Shown here: positions 52,301 through 63,060 of the stretch, one piece after another | Numbering within the stretch: the stretch's first letter is position 1 | How the letters are laid out: the number at the start of each line of letters is the position of its first letter | Assembly (NCBI GenBank): GCA_043228905.1 | Contig: JBHGNT010000009.1 | Coordinates: forward strand, 12,834,001-12,898,000 | Reading direction: 5' to 3' | Length of the DNA: 64,000 nt | Source of the DNA: Azolla caroliniana | Lineage: Eukaryota; Polypodiophyta | Program-made: the position numbers and the translations under genes | The notes under the pieces: generated by a model | Databases searched by the model: none | What the model was told of the DNA's origin: nothing | What the model saw: only the letters and a program-made list of their open reading frames with translations

Positions 52301-53396
52301 GCAATGGTACCGGAAATTCGACTCCTTCATGACCGACGAAGGGTACCTCAAAACGCAGTCCGACCACTGCGTGTTTGTGAAGAAGTTCGAAGGAGGAGAC
52401 TTCCTAATACTCCTCCTGTACGTGGACGACATGTTGATCGTCGGACGGGACCAGGTCAAGATACGGATGCTGAAGAAGGCTCTTCACCGAACCTTCTCAA
52501 TGAAGGACTTGGGTCCGGCGAGGCAAATACTAGGGATGCACATCATCCGGGACCGGAAGAAGAAGCAGTTGTGGCTGTCACAGGAGAAGTACGTGACGAA
52601 GGTGCTTCACCGGTTCAACATGTCGGAAGCAAGACCGGTCGGATCGACCCTCCCGACAAACTGCAAGCTGTCCAGCAAGCAAAGTCCCAAGACAAAGGCT
52701 GAAAAGGAGGATATGATGAAAGTGTCGTATGCCTCAGCCGTCGGGAGCTTGATGTACGCCATGGTGTGTATGAGACCGGACATCAGATATGCAGTCGGAG
52801 TGGTGAGCCGGTACATGAGCAATCCCGGCAAAGAGCATTGGAACGCGGCCAAGTGGATACTCCGATACCTGAAGGGCACGGCAAACGTGTGCCTCCGATT
52901 CGGCTCCGGAAAGCCCGAACTCGACGGCTTTACCGATTCGGATATGTCGGCTGATGCAGATACCAGCCGGTCCACGTCAGGGTATGTGATGACGTATGCA
53001 GGGGGAGCTGTTTCATGGCAGTCGAGGCTGCAGAAGACGGTTGCGCTGTCAACCACGGAGGCGGAGTACATGGCGGCTGTTGAAGCCGGCAAGGAAATAA
53101 TATGGATGAAGGACTTCATTAGAGAGCTCGGTATCCGGCAGGAGGAGTACCGACTCTACTGCGACAGTCAGAGTGCAATCCACCTTGCAAAGAACGCGGC
53201 CTATCACTCCCGGACGAAGCACATCCAGCGAAGATATCACTGGATCCGGGAAAGGATAGAAGACAAGGAGTTCGTGCTGACGAAGATCCACACGGACGAG
53301 AACGGGTCGGATATGCTGACCAAGGTGCTCACACCCGACAAGCTGGAAGCATGCCGGAAGAGGATCGGATTGGAGAGACATCCCATGCCGAAGTGA
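49350..53396 (+). CDS. copia-3 gag-pol polyprotein (complete)
   Basis: The ATG at 49350 (MEGGGSGQPMMM) is the first after the primer site. 1348 residues, no stop. Gag (about 10-220, NAQNYADWKIKMEDLL) ends in a CCHC knuckle, CFHCGKPGHFRKNC (224-237). Aspartic protease WVVDSGASFHLTP has its Asp at 311. Pre-integrase LWHKRLCHM is at 437. Integrase D-D-E residues are D500 (HTDVC), D562 (RADNGGEY) and E597 (AERMNR). Reverse transcriptase has QMDVKTAFLHGDLDEE and catalytic YVDD at 1024-1027. RNase H has DSDMSADADTSRSTSGY, STTEAEYMA and a LTKVLTPDKLEACRKRIGL end. The motifs and order resemble Tork/Tnt1-type copia. All catalytic residues are present, so it is plausibly functional. Confidence 0.95.
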   Translation: MEGGGSGQPMMMVLNAQNYADWKIKMEDLLIVRDLYEPIDRSEIPKGVLESEWKLLNRKAVATIRQYVDVSVLQHVANDTNAYEMWKNALNRTSLMRKIVNLKYRDGESMVEHVSTFMGFVNQLAAIKFPLEDAMQAIILMCTLPESWENLVVTLSTSCTEDNLSLQTVKTSILNEEARRRDKEPASDPKMLFTESDRGRQWNRSPQRREKSGTRSQSRGRPTCFHCGKPGHFRKNCRHYRKDNGTDNTDSKKSPERNGAYRGATDRNGSDRRGQDRKGTTALAASEEEIMLITEEGELNIAGDETTWVVDSGASFHLTPERRYFSSYTAGEHGCVRMGNEGTCRIAGIGDVWLTTPTGCKMLLKDVRHVPEVRLNLISAGRLDDEGYTGSIRNGVMKFSKGSLIVARARKVNTLYLMNARLCPEELNVAADTAGELWHKRLCHMSEKGMKRLAEDNLIPVKHVHLEKCTDCLAGKQNRTSFHSRPPTRRSAPLELVHTDVCQVETKSHGGAQYFVTFIDDHSRKLWTAPLKTKDQVLCVFKELHARVERESGKKLKAIRADNGGEYRGQFQEYCRSKGIRLEFTVPKTPELNGLAERMNRTIMERVRSMLAHAKLPKGFWAEAMSTATYVINRSPSVPLDGDTPQKVWTGKEVSYRHLKVFGCLAYVHVAKDRRGKLDPKTRPCIFLGYGDDEFGYRVWDPVDKKIFRSRDIIFMEDKTLADWESEKKVKSSKSTGEDQLYKEQSRPARDRLALEDPAEDGEETEPAEEDENDTGTGPDPEMDSDEEESEELVTEAPKRRYPQRERRAPRRFPEPEHVLLTDEGEPESFEEAKHDTQSRRWLSAMQDEMDSLHENHTYELVELPKGKRALRNKWVFKLKPGDAGNPPRYKARIVVKGFQQKKGVDFDEIFAPVVKMTSIRTVLSIAASMDLEVEQMDVKTAFLHGDLDEEIYMQQPEGFEKKGKEHLVCRLKKSLYGLKQAPRQWYRKFDSFMTDEGYLKTQSDHCVFVKKFEGGDFLILLLYVDDMLIVGRDQVKIRMLKKALHRTFSMKDLGPARQILGMHIIRDRKKKQLWLSQEKYVTKVLHRFNMSEARPVGSTLPTNCKLSSKQSPKTKAEKEDMMKVSYASAVGSLMYAMVCMRPDIRYAVGVVSRYMSNPGKEHWNAAKWILRYLKGTANVCLRFGSGKPELDGFTDSDMSADADTSRSTSGYVMTYAGGAVSWQSRLQKTVALSTTEAEYMAAVEAGKEIIWMKDFIRELGIRQEEYRLYCDSQSAIHLAKNAAYHSRTKHIQRRYHWIRERIEDKEFVLTKIHTDENGSDMLTKVLTPDKLEACRKRIGLERHPMPK

Positions 53397-53406
53397 AGGG
53401 GGAGTT

Positions 53407-54004
53407 TGTTGGGATTTCGGTCCCTTTCGGATGGGATGGTCGGATATCGGAGATGAATGCCGACAAGCCCGGTTTCGGTTTCGGATCCGGATGACGAAGA
53501 CCCCGGTTTCGGTTCCGGATGACGAATGTACTCGGAGAGCGATCCGGATGCAGGGACATATCCGTGAATATGTTCGCTATGGGCCCCTGAGGCTACAGTT
53601 GTAAATAGCCCAAAGTCATATAAGTATAAATATGACTTAGGGCAAACAGTTTTGTAGTTGCTTCTCATTTTTCTGTTTTTCCACTTTAGAGGAGTGAAGA
53701 GAGAGCAGCCGCGAGAGAGATAGAGCGCGAGAGAGGAAGAGGTAGACGCCTCTGTGTATTTCCGCCGCCTGTGGCGAGGACAGCGAGCTCAAGGTCGTTG
53801 CCTTGCAGCTCGCCATTGTATATTTCTCTGTGCATAGTTTGGTTTGGAGTCTCGCACTCCCGTGGTTTTTCCCGTATAGGGTTTTCCACGTTAATCCCTG
53901 TGTATCGTGTCTTTCTCTGTATTTCCTATTTTCTGCTGCATTGATCCGCGATTACTCGGTTGTGGCCGAGGGAAGAAGGTGAATAGAAGGGCCTATTCCC
54001 AACA
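53407..54004 (+). repeat. 3' LTR of copia-3
   Basis: Same length as the 5' LTR and near-identical. Confidence 0.97.
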
Positions 54005-57000
54005 TGCGGTAGAGCTCGAATAACAAAAGGAGAATGCTGAAGAGCTTACCGGCCCAGGGCAGCCCGAAAACCCAACATGGCAGGCGTTACAAGACTGCCA
54101 AATAACGCTGCCATTAGGCCGGCTATTGCAACTGGTACCACGCTTCACAGAAGGACTGAAGACAGGAAGGACGACAGTTGACACACCACCGGCTCGGGCA
54201 TTCTTTTCAAATCCGGAGGAAGAACCGGCAGTGGTGGACACTAGCAGTCTGGCAATCACAACCATCGTGAAAGGAAATGAGCTACCATGCACGATTATCG
54301 ATGGAGGATCCGGTGTGAACGTGATCAGCCTTCGATCGTGTAACATTCTAGGTATCCATGACTGGGAACCGTGCCCATTTTGGCTTCGGATGGCAGACAC
54401 AAGCTCAGTATGGCCGATCGGGTTAATACGTGATCTGGAAGTGACCATCGGGGGTCACACATTTCGCATTTCCGCAGTAGTTCTCTAGCTACAGGGTCAG
54501 GTAGCTTACCCACTATTGTTGGGACGCCCTTGGTTAAAAACAACACACATCAAGCAAAACTGGAGGAAGAATATAATTACGTTCCGGCGTGGAAAAGCGA
54601 AAGTACGAGTACCGACTCAAACACGGTCCGGTACCGGAAAGGAATCGACGCCGCTATATGCGGAATGTGTCAACATGAAGAGGTCAATCAATACTTATAG
54701 GAAAATCCGAAGATCGTACCTCTGTTCGAGATTGATGTAGCCGGAGCAGTATCATCGTACATACTGCAACCGGACGGGACCGACGAGGAACCGGATAAGG
54801 AAGCAATTCGGGAATTACGGCAAGCACAGGAGGCACTGGAAAGAGAAATGGCAGTGTTGCAGCACGTGAAAGCATCCCAACTAGAAGAGGTGAACCTAGG
54901 TACCACAGAGGACACAAGACCGTTGCACATCTCCAAGGAAATGACCCCAGAGAACAAAACGGCAATGATCACACTCCTAAAAGAATTTCGCGATGTGTTC
55001 GCCTGCTCCTACGAGGACATGCGGGGACTCGATCCTCAGTTGTATCAACACCAGATACATCTGAGTAAAGATACCAAACCGGTAGCGCAACGACGTTACT
55101 GGATGAACCCAAATTACGCAGCAAAAGTCAAAGAAGAAATCGACAAGTTGCTAAGAGTGGGCTTCATCCGACCGGTAAAGAAAGCCACATGGCTCAGCCT
55201 GATAGTCGTAGTACCCAAAAAGAACGGTAAGATAAGAGTGTGCGTCGACTACCGGAAATTGAATGCGGCTATGGTAACGAACGCCTTCCCACTTCCATTC
55301 ACGGATGGAGTCCTGGATGTGGTCGCCGGTCATGAGGTGTACAGTTTTTTGGACGGTTTCAACGGCTATAATCAGATCCGGATGCACCTTGCCAACCAAG
55401 AGATAACCGCTTTTGTCACCGAATGAGGAGTCTTTGTTGTCGTAGTGATGATGTTCGGACTAAAAACGGCGCCGACAACCTTCCAGCGGATCATCATGGA
55501 GATTTTCGGAGAATTCATTCCGGCGTTCATGCAGGTGTTCTTGGACGACTTTGCTGTTTATAGCCGGGAAGGGGATCACCTTCAGTACCTCCGACTATGT
55601 CTGGAGAAATGTAGGGTTTACCGACTAAGCCTGAACTCGGCAAAATGCGTGTTGGGAGTAACCAGCGGAGCGTTACTGGGCCACAAAGTGAGCAAGGACG
55701 GTATCGCAGTGAATCCAGACAAAGTAAAAGCAATCCTGGAGGCACCGGCACCAGCCATGGCAAAGGTACTAAGCCGGTTCTTAGGACAAATTCGGGGGCA
55801 TAGTCGAATGCTCCGGTATCTAGCAGACCTGGCTACACTATTGAATGCCGCGGTACATTGGACACCATTCCGATGGACGGACACAGAAGACCAGGCTTAC
55901 CGGGCACTAAAAGTACTGTTGCCACAAGCGCCGGTGGTGTAACCTCCGGATTGGTCTAAAGAGTTCCATGTGTTCGTTGACGCGTCCGACATCGCAATCT
56001 GGAGCGCGCTGATGCAACTGACAGAACCAAAATGGTACCAACCAGTGTATTATGCCAGCCAGAAGCTGTCCCAAGCGGAACATAATTATTCCACAACGGA
56101 AAGAGAGGCCTTGGGTATGATGTATAGTGTCACCAAGTTTAGACACTATCTGCTAGGAAGGAAATTTTCCTTTCACGTAGATCATTTGGCGCTCCTTTAC
56201 TTGGTGTCCAAAGCATCACTCACCGGTAAGCTGGCCCGATGGACGTTACTATTACAAGAATTTGACTTCGAGATATTCCACCGACCCAGCATACAACATG
56301 CGGTAGCAGATTATTTGAGCCGGTTAGATTCCGGCGAAATCGGTGACGGCGTCCGAGATGACTTTCCGGATGCAGAGCTGTTTAGAGTTACAGCAGAAAC
56401 TGCAATGTATGGTACGGTCGCAGAGGAAGACAAGTGGCTCACCAACATGCACCAATTTCTGAGCACCGGCTTACCTCCAGAGGAGATGAACAGAGACGAA
56501 AGGAAACGCTTAGCGGTTCAAAGCGGCACTTTTGTCTATTACAGGACATATTGTACCACAAAGACGCAGATGGCATATGACGGCGTGCAGTGTGCAATGA
56601 CGAAAAGGAAATAATATTGCGCGAAGCACACTACGGCGTGGTTGGAGGACATTATGCCGGAGACGCTACGACAAGGAAAATATGGCAGAGTGGACTATGG
56701 TGGCCGACGACATTGAAGGACGCAGTCCGGTACGCTAAAGAATGCGACCTATGTCAGCGAATGGGCCAACCAACCGAACAAGCCAGGATGCCTCACCAGC
56801 CCGTGCTACCATTAGAACCATTTCAGAAATGGGGGCTGGATTTTGTCGGTCCATTCAAACCACCGACAATGAGAACCGGCAACCAGTACGTGATTGTCAC
56901 TACGGATTACTACACAAAATGGGTGGAAGCCAAAGTAGTACGCAACAACACCGCAGCATCCACGGCAAAATTTTTATATGAATGCATTTGGTGCCGGTAT

Positions 57001-58564
57001 GGACGTCTGATAGAGCTCATAAGTGACCAAGGTGGGCACTTCTTAGGGCAAGTAGTGGAAAGTTTGACGACGTTTTATGCGGTGGTGCACAAACGGAGCA
57101 CTCCCTATTATCCGCAAGCCAATGGATTAGCTGAGTCAACAAATAAAACACTACAGAACATCCTGTGAAAAATTGTCAATGAGATCTGGACGGATTGGGA
57201 TACAAAGCTGCACAGTGCACTTTGGGCCTACCGAACGGCATATAAGACAAGTATCCGCACAACACTGTTTCGCCTAGCATTCGGATTGGAAGCAGTGATG
57301 CCGGTAGAGTTCCAGGTACCGAGTTTACGAATACAGATTCGGGAATGCCTAAATGAGAAGGTATCGGAACCTATTCGGTTAACCGCGCTGTGCGAATTGG
57401 AAGAACATCGGCTAGCCAGGATCATACACCTAGAACTAGAGTAGCGGCGAAGGAAAGCGTTCGTGGATCGTCACTGAAAAGGGAACGAAAAGATGTTCGA
57501 AATCGGTAAGCTGGTACTAGTATTCCAAACCCGGATGGGTAAGATGCCGGGGAAGCTACGGTTTTGGTGGACCGGACCATACTGTTGGGAGACAGGTCCC
57601 TCCGGATGGGAAGGGAGAAACCGGATGAGGAGTACCCGGTTACGGAGAGCCAGATGGTACAGACCCGGTTAGAACCGGATGAGGAGTACCCGGCTACAGA
57701 GAGCCGGATGGTACAGACCAGGTGAGAACCGGATGAGGAGTACCCGGCTACGGAGGACCGGATGATGCAGACCCAGTGAGGAGTGCTCTTCGGATGAAGA
57801 GACATATTCGTAAATATGTCTCTTGGAGTCCATCGTGGCTATATTTGTAAATAGCCGAAAAGTCATATTAGTATAAATATGACTTAGGGCAAACCTTTTG
57901 ATATAGTTGTTGTTATTGTTGTTTGCGTGAGATCAGAGCGCGTAACTGTGTACAGAGAGAGCAAGAGAGAGAGGAAGAGGTCGTTGCCTCAGTTGTAACC
58001 GCTGCCTGTGGCGAGAATCGTGAGCACGAGGTCGTTGCCTCCGTGAACTCACTGTTGTACATTCTAGCATAGTGATAGTTTGCAGTCTGTGGGCTGCCGT
58101 GGTTTTTCCCTTAGTTTGGGTTTTCCACGTAAACATCCTGCGTACTCGTCTCTTCTTCGTTTCGTTCATTATTTCCCGTTTTTTGTGTATGATTCTAAGC
58201 TCGGTTGTGGCCGAGCGCTGCGCATAAGGAACGAGTAGTTCTTGTCACATACTGGATTACACGTGAGTTCAATGGTTCCTACTAGTTAGGGACACTCGCC
58301 GGTGAGGTTCTGGGTAAATGGGTCAATGGGTTCCGACTCAAACCATACAATGGACTCATGCCAAGAAACCCATTTGAACAAGTAAAGGCCGACACAGAAC
58401 TAGACACCAGTAAGATGCAAGAAACGGCAACACGTTCAGCAATCGGCAAGCGCGAAGCCGGTAAGAGGGAGCACGAGCCAGCAAATGACGCCACGGCAAG
58501 CAGTCCAGCAGCCGGAAAGTCCCACAATCCGGATAGGGGTTCAGTGGGACCGGATGCGAATTAA
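54005..58564 (+). pseudogene. pol of copy B (protease, RT, RNase H, integrase), broken
   Basis: Protease IDGGSGVNVISL near 54298. Reverse transcriptase from about 54930, with PKKNGKIRVCVDYRKLN and FLDDFAVYS near 55537. RNase H MFVDASDIAIWSAL to SRLDSGEIG. Integrase zinc segment HYGVVGGHYAGD...CDLCQ and core WGLDFVGP, ISDQGGHF and LAESTNKTL. The C-terminus ends FWWTGPY, is interrupted by a solo LTR, and resumes at 58253 as WITREFNGSY, GEVLGKWVNGFRLKPYNGLM and PRNPFEQ. Stops at 54486, 54738, 55424 (TGG to TGA), 55940, 57166, 57442 and 57475, plus a frame change near 56590. Confidence 0.92.
57583..58247 (+). repeat. Copia solo LTR in copy B integrase
   Basis: 665 bases, TGTTGGGAGACAGG to GTTCTTGTCA, with a perfect target duplication CATAC (57578-57582 and 58248-58252). 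It contains 54-base tandem units (ACCGGATGAGGAGTACCCGG...GAGCCGGATGGTACAGACC) at about 57615-57780 and a TATAAATA promoter near 57877. Confidence 0.95.
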
Positions 58565-58944
58565 CCAAACCATTTTTACCAAAAAATAAAAATAAAAAAT
58601 CAAATCAAATCAAATCATGCAAGGGCGAGGGGTGAACGGACACATGCAAGAACAAGGAGTGAACAAACACTTCGAAAAGGTACGTAGTGGGCTATTAATA
58701 GGATATTAAACTGCCACCACATGGCACGTCATTCTATTTTAGTACACGACGTGCACACGCGCAAGTCAGAAAAAAAAAGGCGGCAACATGCAACAAGAAA
58801 ACTCCCACCGCGTGGAAACCTTCACATTTCGCGAACAAAGGAGCACAAAGGAGCACAAGCAATCAAAGATCAGCAGACGCGAGCCCACACACAGAGCCTC
58901 CTGAAACACACCCCTCACCAGTGCTCACCGACCTCGAAGAAGCC

Positions 58945-61764
58945 ATGGACTGCCAAGCACTCTTTGAAGCAGCCAAGAAGTAGCTAAGGCAACACGGGTT
59001 AGAAGGTTTCCTCACAATCATGGAGTCTCCACCGCACTGGGAGGCGGAGAAGATAGTAAAGGAGATCGACACGAAACTGATCACGAAGGAGGCCATCCAT
59101 GCTTTGATTGGCCTTCCGGAAGGGGGCATCTTCACTATCGACAACCCTACCCCGGAGCAACTCCGAAAATATTTTGGGGAATACTCTCTGGCTAGCAAGG
59201 CCTACCGGACACAGGGCGGCGAAGATCCACTCTTTCGAGAGATTGCCTGTGTGCTCCATGAATTTGGACATGTATACCCTCGACCCCCATGCATGCCTCA
59301 GAACCGGGCCGTCTTAATCATAGCAACATATGAAGGCGTGAAGGTGGACTGGCCAGTACTTATTGCGGATGGGCTCTGTGCGGCCATCGACTCTGTCAGA
59401 GGCAAGGAGGGTCGGAAGATATGGACGACAGTGGCGCAATGGCTCACCCTATTGGCGCCACCTATCGAGCCCGTCAAAACCACGAAGCGGGGAAGAACAA
59501 CCAAAGTCACCCCAAAAACAGCCTCGAAATGGCAGCAGTTGTTGGCCTCTAAGGCAACCAAAGGAAAGGCGGCCGACACGGACCAGGCGGCAAAGGAGCG
59601 CGCCAATAGGAAGCGGCACGCGGAAACGTAGGAGGAGCCACCGGCATGGACAATCAAGATCAGGCTTCACCGACTGGTTCAACAAGCGCCAGACCCCTTG
59701 GCGGCGAAAATCAACATCGGGAATCACGAGCAGGAAGCGGAGGAGGAACCGTTAGAGCACCTCCAACGGCGCCAGAAGGCAAGCCCCTCCGAACAGGCCG
59801 GGGAGCATTCAGACCCAAAGAATGATGGAACGCCTCTACCCCGCACTAATCATCCCGCACCAAAGGTGGAACCGGAATCGGTTCGGACAGAACTGGTCAC
59901 AGAGCTCCCTGCACGACAAACTATACCGGCAGGTCAGGATACAGCAAGACCCGAAATGCAAGTGCCAGAAGTACAATTGCCTACCCCACCGGCAGGTCAA
60001 GAGCAATCAGAGGCGGAGCGCCCAACGGAGCGGCAACCAGAACCAGAGACAAAGTTGCAGCTCGACAGAACCGGACAATACCGACCACTGGCCAGCGACA
60101 CCAACGGCCAACCCTCCGGGCAGATGCAACAACAGGGCACCGACAACTAATGGCTCCGGTGGATTGGAGAACAGATTGTCGGAGTAGTGCACTACATAGA
60201 GGCGGAAGAGAAAGCGCAGATTGACCGGTTGCTCGTCACACCCGAAGAACTAGAGAGGGCCCGGTCAAGGATCCGGAGCTTAGAACAAGACTTGGACCTG
60301 GCCACAAAAGAATTGGCCAAAATGGCCCTAACCGGACCACCGATCCAAGCACCGGTGACTCCGGTAGATGTATAGAATAAAGAAACACCGATATCTGTAC
60401 ATAGCAATAAGACCCCGGAGATGAAACCAGTCCAGGAGATAGTGGCGGCGCAAGCAAAAGAGCTTGCTGAACTGGGAGATGAACTGGCCACACAAGAAGC
60501 ATTACGCACCCATGAGCGGGACTTGAAGAAAGTGACAGAAGAAGAGCAAATAAAGACTGCTGAGAACCTCCGTTGGGCACAAGAGAATCTGCAGAAAGGA
60601 CACCAGGCATATGACCGGCTGAAGGAGGAGAAAGAGAAGGCGCTGCTAGAAAAGGAGAAGCTGCGACGGATGGCGGAAACAAAGATCGAAAGACTGAAAG
60701 AAGAACTCCGTCAATAGAAGGATCGGGAAGACCGCAGTCGTCAACAACTCAACCAAAAGCTAAAGCAGAAGACCAATGATTTTGAGCACCTGCATCGGGA
60801 CTACAAGCACCTAGATATGGAGCGTAAGAAACAGTAGGAGAAGATGGCAGAGCTCCGGCAGGAGGTACATCGAGCTGAGACGGCGCTAGCGGAGGAACGG
60901 GCTGAAAGAACCACGCTGCTGGAGGAAGCTGCGCAAGAACATATGGAGCTCCATAAGCAGCATTATGAAGAGAAGGAAAGAGCGACAATGGTGTTGCAGA
61001 GATTGCAGAACACCTATCAAAACCAATTGTCACATTACCGGGAGCAGGAGGTGGATACGGTGGCACTAATCAAGCAATTGAAGGACGAATGGCAAGCTGC
61101 GAAGGACAAATCGAAGATGGGATTGGAGCGGATCCAGTTCATTGTCCAGGCATGGAGGAACAAGACCAAACACTTGATTGACGAATGCTCCGCGCAATGG
61201 TGGGACAAATGGGCAAAGCACACAGCCGAGCTCCAGTTGCTAAGGGCGGATGTGGAAAACCGGCAGAAGGATGACGACGACTACTACATGCTAACAAAAG
61301 AGGAGTTCACCGTTGTAAGAGATGAGTTAGCAGAAGATTTTGTAACTCTGGCGGAGGAACAGTCAGTAGTGGTCCGACGACTGGTAGCACAGCTAGACGA
61401 TGATCGACTGGATACTCAAATCCAGTTTGAAAGCTATGAGCGGACCAGGCTACGGAGAGAAGAAGCAAAGCAGGCGGCGACCATCAACCTCAGCGATGAG
61501 GAGCCATCACCGAAGCAAGGACCGGACGGAGACAAGGCCGGGGTGAGTCAATCGGAGTCAAATCCGGCAGTGTAGCTAACGGAGGAATCACCGCCACAAC
61601 CGCTTGTACCGGGAGCCGAATAGATACCATCTAAGGAGCAACAATCGGAGGAGCCGGAGCCACAACAACAACAACAATAGTCGCAGCAACAACAACAACA
61701 GAGTTCCGAACAACCATTGGATACCCTAGATCAGAGTATTCTAGATATCTTGGATGAAGGCTAA
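58945..61764 (+). pseudogene. Third ORF (coiled-coil protein) of copy B
   Basis: ATG at 58945, 380 bases after the pol frame ends. Domain order as in copy A: N-terminal domain (GLPEGGIFTIDNPTPEQLRK, VLHEFGHVYPRPP, ATYEGVKVDWPVLIADGL, AAIDSVRGKEGRK), Pro/Glu-rich linker, about 400 residues of coiled coil (ELERARSRIRSLEQDLDLAT, LKEEKEKALLEKEKLRRMAE, WWDKWAKHTAELQLLRADVE), TINLSDEEPSP, a Gln-rich tract and the end SILDILDEG. About nine stops (for example TAG 58981 where copy A has Trp, TAG 59629, TAA 60148, TAG 60373). The intact protein would be about 940 residues. The position matches env-like ORFs of Athila relatives, but no signal peptide or membrane helix is seen, so an envelope role is not supported. 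Confidence 0.8.
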
Positions 61765-61765
61765 G

Positions 61766-61817
61766 GGCTAGATAGTGGGATTCAACGTACAAGGTACTGT
61801 CCCACGAGCGTGCCATG
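61766..61817 (+). promoter_or_regulatory. Conserved box upstream of 3' LTR, copy B
   Basis: GCTAGATAGTGGGATTCAAC then TACTGTCCCACGAGCGTGCC directly before the LTR. GTGGGA can pair with TCCCAC. It replaces the usual polypurine tract. Confidence 0.6.
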
Positions 61818-62267
61818 TGTTACCCGGCCGGCAAAGGAGTTAAAGACCAGAATGTGAAAGGGATTGTTATTCGGAATCTATTTTAATTAAGTAGAATAGA
61901 TTATAATTAAGTAGTGAACGGACGGACCAGAATCGGTATGCCGATCTAGATCCGGACCGGTTCCGAACAGGTGCCGGTTGGCACCGTTTTGTACGTAGCA
62001 CCGGTGACCTATATAAAGGCCCGGTTACAATGTAAAACTTTAACGGAGAATTAATATAAGCTTCTTGTTTTATCTTCACGTATTGATTACCGTTCTGTAT
62101 TAATTGTTATATCTTACGCGTGTATTAAGTGAATGCCCTATTGCTAAGTAGCCAATTAAGTCGGATTAATCGTTGTGTCTTAAGTTATCTCGCCGTAACA
62201 CCCCTTTGGTGAAGTGTCTTCCGTAGATACCTTGTGTTAGGCCATTGTGCGGCCCTAAGGATTCACA
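61818..62267 (+). repeat. 3' LTR of copy B
   Basis: 450 bases, mate of 46249-46698, followed by the GAATT duplication. Confidence 0.95.
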
Positions 62268-62272
62268 GAATT

Positions 62273-63060
62273 CAAGCCATTGAACGTTACAAGAATATAA
62301 GGTATAGAGCATTCACATTTGGAGGCAAAGAACACGAACCAATATCTTAAGAATAAGTCAAAAGTAAAAGTAAGAGACATAGATAAAAGTAAAAAGAGAA
62401 AAAAGCGGGCCATAAAAAATAGTAAAAAAGGAATGGTCATAACTCTTTCGTTTTAAACCCAAATATTCTGTTTAAATATGGGTTAGAAAGCGTGTAAATA
62501 GAGCTATCTATAGCTTTTTAAATCTCTAAATTTGGAGCTGGGATAAGGGAGATATCACGATTAGAAGTTCGATGTGTCGTAGCTAAAAATAGGAGATAAA
62601 AAGCTTCTAAAAATAGCGTGAACGAGAAAGAAGAAGAAAATTATAAAAGAGGAAGTGATAATCTTAGAAAAGGGGGTCCTAATAGAGAAGAGGTCCTAAT
62701 AGAGGAGGAGGAGTCTTGGAAGGAGGGATCCTATGAGTGGGGGAGGAGTCTTGGGAAGAGGTGTCTTAGTGGAAGAGGAAGGGTCTTAGTAGTGGGTTTG
62801 AATGATTGGAAGTAAGAAGATCTTTGGTTTTTTAGTTCAATGTGGAGTTTATCTCCTCTGTATGGTCTTGATAATTGAATATTATAACATTCTTATCCCT
62901 TTCTCATCTTCTTTATCTTTTGTGTTAATTTCTTGAGTCTCCCTCTCTAATTCGTAGTTACCTTGGTCGTTATAATCTATTTTAATTCACAACTCTCTCT
63001 AATATGCTTGGTCAAGCCCTCATATTGTGTACGACAATCCTTTGCCTTATACACCCTATC
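62273..63060. other. AT-rich sequence, possibly LTR of the downstream gag element
   Basis: No gene recognised. It is the pre-insertion continuation of the sequence left of 46244. Purine-rich repeats of the type GGTCCTAATAGAGRAG occur at 62668-62770. The right end (CACCCTATCATTTTGGCACTCC) looks like an LTR end plus primer site for the gag that follows. Confidence 0.4.

Larger units (their letters stand above)
48723..54004 (+). mobile_element. Intact, very young copia element (copia-3)
   Basis: 598-base LTRs at 48723-49320 and 53407-54004, initiator-Met primer site (49324-49335), a single open polyprotein, a polypurine tract (AAGGGGGAGTT before 53407), and a perfect target duplication TGCGG (48718-48722 and 54005-54009). 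By eye the LTRs differ at about two positions (near 48837 and 48853). Everything needed for autonomous copying appears present. Confidence 0.97.
46249..62267 (+). mobile_element. Full-length Tat/Athila-like gypsy, copy B, with two nested insertions
   Basis: LTRs 46249-46698 and 61818-62267 are flanked by a perfect target duplication GAATT (46244-46248 and 62268-62272). Plus-strand order: gag, [copia-3], protease, reverse transcriptase, RNase H, integrase [solo LTR], third ORF, pre-LTR box, 3' LTR. It is non-chromodomain gypsy of the Tat/Athila type by its protease (IDGGSGVN) and integrase (CDLCQRMGQP, WGLDFVGPFKP). Without the insertions it is about 10 kb. The LTRs differ at roughly 18 positions by eye. 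Confidence 0.95.

Noticed and set aside
58945-61764. Labelling the Tat-like third ORF as an envelope gene
   Set aside because: No signal peptide, membrane helix or cleavage site is seen. Only the position is env-like.
62273-62800. 5' LTR of the chromovirus right of copy B
   Set aside because: Compared by eye with 40498-40905 it shows no convincing alignment.
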